From positions 1,873,501 to 1,937,500 of the forward strand of contig NZ_CP102263.1 of the NCBI RefSeq assembly GCF_025147485.1: 64,000 nt of DNA, in the 5' to 3' direction. A program made the translations under genes and the position numbers. Under the pieces are notes generated by a model. The model was not told where the DNA came from. It saw only the letters and a list, made by a program, of their open reading frames with translations, and searched no databases. Source of the DNA: Bacteroides uniformis (GTDB lineage Bacteria; Bacteroidota; Bacteroidia; Bacteroidales; Bacteroidaceae). Below, in pieces: positions 61,808-64,000 of the stretch (position 1 is its first letter; each line of letters begins with the position of its first letter).

Positions 61808-61844
61808 GTATATCGTATTTGCTAATTTAGATAGAAATTATCTG

Positions 61845-61852
61845 CAAAAATA
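61845..61852 (-). promoter_or_regulatory. -7 promoter box of psd-pssA
   Basis: TATTTTTG on the minus strand, 38 bp before the psd start. Confidence 0.5.
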
Positions 61853-61919
61853 GGCTTATTTTGAAAATCTAACAAGGATTTGGAGAGAGAAATGTGCATG
61901 TTGATAACTTTTTGGGAAA

Positions 61920-61927
61920 TATTTTTG
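61920..61927 (+). promoter_or_regulatory. -7 promoter box of dnaE
   Basis: TATTTTTG on the plus strand, 51 bp before the dnaE ATG, divergent from psd. Confidence 0.45.
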
Positions 61928-61977
61928 TTAGCTGTGATAGAGGTTGTAATTTTAGGCTCTCAATAGAAAGGATATAT

Positions 61978-64000
61978 ATGCAAGATTTTGTTCATTTACA
62001 TGTCCATACCCAATACTCTCTTCTGGATGGTCAGGCAAGTGTCAGCAGGCTGGTTGACAAGGCCATGAAGGATGGTATGAAAGGCATTGCCGTGACCGAC
62101 CATGGAAATATGTTCGGTATCAAGGAGTTCACCAACTATGTCAACAAGAAGAACAGCGGGCCAAAGGGGGAGATAAAGGACCTCAAGAAAAGGATTGCCG
62201 GTATTGAAAGCGGTGAGATAGAGTGTGAAGACAAGGAAGCGGAGATTGCCGATTGTCGTGCCAAGATGGCAGAAGCGGAAAGCAAGCTGTTCAAGCCGAT
62301 TGTAGGCTGTGAAATGTATGTGGCCCGCCGAACCATGGATAAGAAGGAGGGGAAGCCGGACCAGAGTGGCTATCACCTGATTGTGCTGGCAAAGAATGAG
62401 AAGGGGTATCACAATCTGATAAAACTTGTATCGCATGCCTGGACAAGGGGATACTATATGCGTCCGCGTACAGACCGCAGTGAACTGGAAAAGTACCATG
62501 AGGGGCTGATTGTCTGCTCGGCTTGTATCGGTGGCGAGGTTCCTAAGAAGATTATCAATGACCAGCTGGAAGAGGCAGAAGAAGCTGTACGCTGGTATAA
62601 GAATCTGTTTGGCGATGATTACTATCTGGAGCTTCAGCGCCATAAAGCCACTGTTCCCCGTGCCAACCACGAAGCCTATCCGCTTCAGCAGAAGGCGAAT
62701 GCCAAGTTGCTGGAGCTTGCCCGGAAATATGACATTAAGGTTATCTGCTCCAATGACGTCCACTTTGTGGATGAAGAGAATGCAGAAGCGCACGACCGCC
62801 TGATTTGTCTGAGCACGGGTAAAGATCTGGATGACCCTACCCGAATGCTTTATACCAAGCAGGAATGGATGAAGACAAAGGCTGAGATGAACGCCTTGTT
62901 TGAGGATGTTCCCGAAGCCTTGTCCAATACCTTGGAGATTTTGGACAAGGTGGAATATTATTCCATCGACCACGCTCCTATTATGCCTACGTTTGCTATT
63001 CCGGAAGATTTCGGAACGGAAGAGGGCTATCGGCAGAAATATACCGAAAAGGACTTATTTGATGAGTTTACCCAGGATGAAAACGGCAAGGTGGTGCTGG
63101 ATGAGGATGCCGCCAATGCCAAGATAAAGCGTCTGGGGGGCTACGACAAGCTGTACCGTATCAAGCTGGAAGCCGACTATCTGGCAAAATTGGCATTCGA
63201 CGGTGCTAAAAAACTGTACGGTGATCCCTTGTCCGACGAGGTGAAGGAACGTCTGGTCTTTGAGCTGTACATCATGAAGACGATGGGTTTCCCGGGATAC
63301 TTCTTGATTGTGCAGGACTTTATCAATGCCGCCCGCACACAGCTGGGCGTTTCGGTAGGACCGGGACGTGGTTCGGCTGCCGGCTCGGCGGTGGCCTATT
63401 GCTTGGGCATCACGAAAATAGACCCGATTCAATACGACCTTCTGTTCGAGCGTTTCTTGAATCCCGACCGTATCTCTTTGCCTGATATCGATGTGGACTT
63501 CGATGATGACGGGCGTGGAGAAGTGCTCCGCTGGGTGACGGAGAAGTACGGGCAAGAGAAGGTGGCGCACATCATTACATATGGCACGATGGCGACCAAG
63601 ATGGCCATCAAGGACGTGGCGCGCGTGCAGAAACTGCCTTTGAGCGAATCGGACCGTCTGTGCAAGCTCGTGCCGGATAAGATTCCCGACAAGAAACTCA
63701 ACCTGCCCAATGCCATTGCCTACGTGCCCGAATTGCAGGCTGCGGAGGCTTCGCCCGATCCCCTGGTGCGCGATACGATGAAATATGCCAAGATGCTGGA
63801 AGGTAATGTACGCGGTACGGGTGTGCATGCCTGCGGTACTATTATTTGCCGTGACGACATCACGGATTGGGTACCCGTCAGCACGGCGGATGATAAGGAG
63901 ACGGGCGAGAAGATGCTCGTTACCCAATACGAAGGTTCCGTCATCGAAGATACGGGACTTATCAAGATGGACTTCCTCGGACTGAAAACCTTGTCCATCA
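61978..64000 (+). CDS. dnaE: DNA polymerase III subunit alpha, N-terminal part (runs off the window)
   Basis: The frame opens at ATG 61978 with MQDFVHLHVHTQYSLLDGQ, the PHP domain of the DnaE-type replicative polymerase (HLHVHT, VTDHGNMFG). It stays open to the window end, 674 codons. The catalytic palm region with PDIDVDFDDDGR starts near residue 502, after VSVGPGRGSAAGSAVAYCLGI. It synthesises DNA in the replisome. The beginning matches the family closely and no upstream start is needed. It is the first gene of a new unit with its own -7 box. Confidence 0.97.
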   Translation, partial: MQDFVHLHVHTQYSLLDGQASVSRLVDKAMKDGMKGIAVTDHGNMFGIKEFTNYVNKKNSGPKGEIKDLKKRIAGIESGEIECEDKEAEIADCRAKMAEAESKLFKPIVGCEMYVARRTMDKKEGKPDQSGYHLIVLAKNEKGYHNLIKLVSHAWTRGYYMRPRTDRSELEKYHEGLIVCSACIGGEVPKKIINDQLEEAEEAVRWYKNLFGDDYYLELQRHKATVPRANHEAYPLQQKANAKLLELARKYDIKVICSNDVHFVDEENAEAHDRLICLSTGKDLDDPTRMLYTKQEWMKTKAEMNALFEDVPEALSNTLEILDKVEYYSIDHAPIMPTFAIPEDFGTEEGYRQKYTEKDLFDEFTQDENGKVVLDEDAANAKIKRLGGYDKLYRIKLEADYLAKLAFDGAKKLYGDPLSDEVKERLVFELYIMKTMGFPGYFLIVQDFINAARTQLGVSVGPGRGSAAGSAVAYCLGITKIDPIQYDLLFERFLNPDRISLPDIDVDFDDDGRGEVLRWVTEKYGQEKVAHIITYGTMATKMAIKDVARVQKLPLSESDRLCKLVPDKIPDKKLNLPNAIAYVPELQAAEASPDPLVRDTMKYAKMLEGNVRGTGVHACGTIICRDDITDWVPVSTADDKETGEKMLVTQYEGSVIEDTGLIKMDFLGLKTLSI

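Noticed and set aside
61996..62973. 325-codon open frame antisense to dnaE
   Set aside because: dnaE on the other strand has clear PHP-domain motifs. The antisense frame has none.

Overview
The window reads as chromosomal DNA of a gut Bacteroides (Bacteroidetes). The evidence is four SusC/SusD-type outer-membrane systems, a hybrid two-component regulator next to glycoside hydrolases, the Bacteroides -7 promoter motif TAnnTTTG before many genes, BACON and DUF4834 proteins, and lipoproteins with short lipoboxes.

Region 1 (1-17.8 kb) is a tandem array of three susC/susD cassettes, all on the + strand. The first susC is cut by the window edge. The other two (4674 and 12329) start abruptly inside the N-terminal carboxypeptidase-regulatory-like domain and have no signal peptide. 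Each is preceded by the same module: a divergent AAA+/DUF4143 ATPase gene and a 462-bp spacer, repeated with high identity. A decayed ATPase of another family lies between cassettes 2 and 3. This looks like a store of silent SusC/SusD cassettes that would need recombination with a complete 5' end to be expressed.

Region 2 (17.9-41 kb) is mostly housekeeping and transport: hflX, a DUF4954 beta-helix protein, class I fumarase, an acyltransferase, an APC permease, an RND efflux operon (adaptor, pump, TolC), rsgA, frr, pyrH, an exported deoxyribosyltransferase-like protein, an EamA transporter, a CopA copper ATPase, a MATE exporter and a TPR protein.

Region 3 (41-55.7 kb) is a polysaccharide utilization locus: a hybrid two-component regulator (broken by a deletion or frameshift), a surface lipoprotein, a full-length SusC, SusD, a GH30 and a GH2 enzyme. 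The enzyme pair suggests a galactan-type glycan, possibly beta-1,6-galactan. A strong terminator-like hairpin sits just before the GH30 gene.

Region 4 (55.8-64 kb) holds birA, an MmcQ/YjbR protein, a YraN protein, an S41 peptidase, a small helix protein, tadA, a DUF4834 protein, pssA, psd and the first part of dnaE.

Two classes of phased intergenic DNA stand out and are explained by no gene. (i) Three arrays of short palindromes repeat every 22-23 bp (23169-23338, 38579-38702, 55687-55768). Each array has its own palindrome sequence but they share nearly the same period. (ii) At least eight tracts are built of 7-bp units, often as inverted arms, and often supply the stop or start codon of the neighbouring gene. 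One sits in frame inside the MATE gene as a 54-bp insertion bounded by a 7-bp direct repeat.
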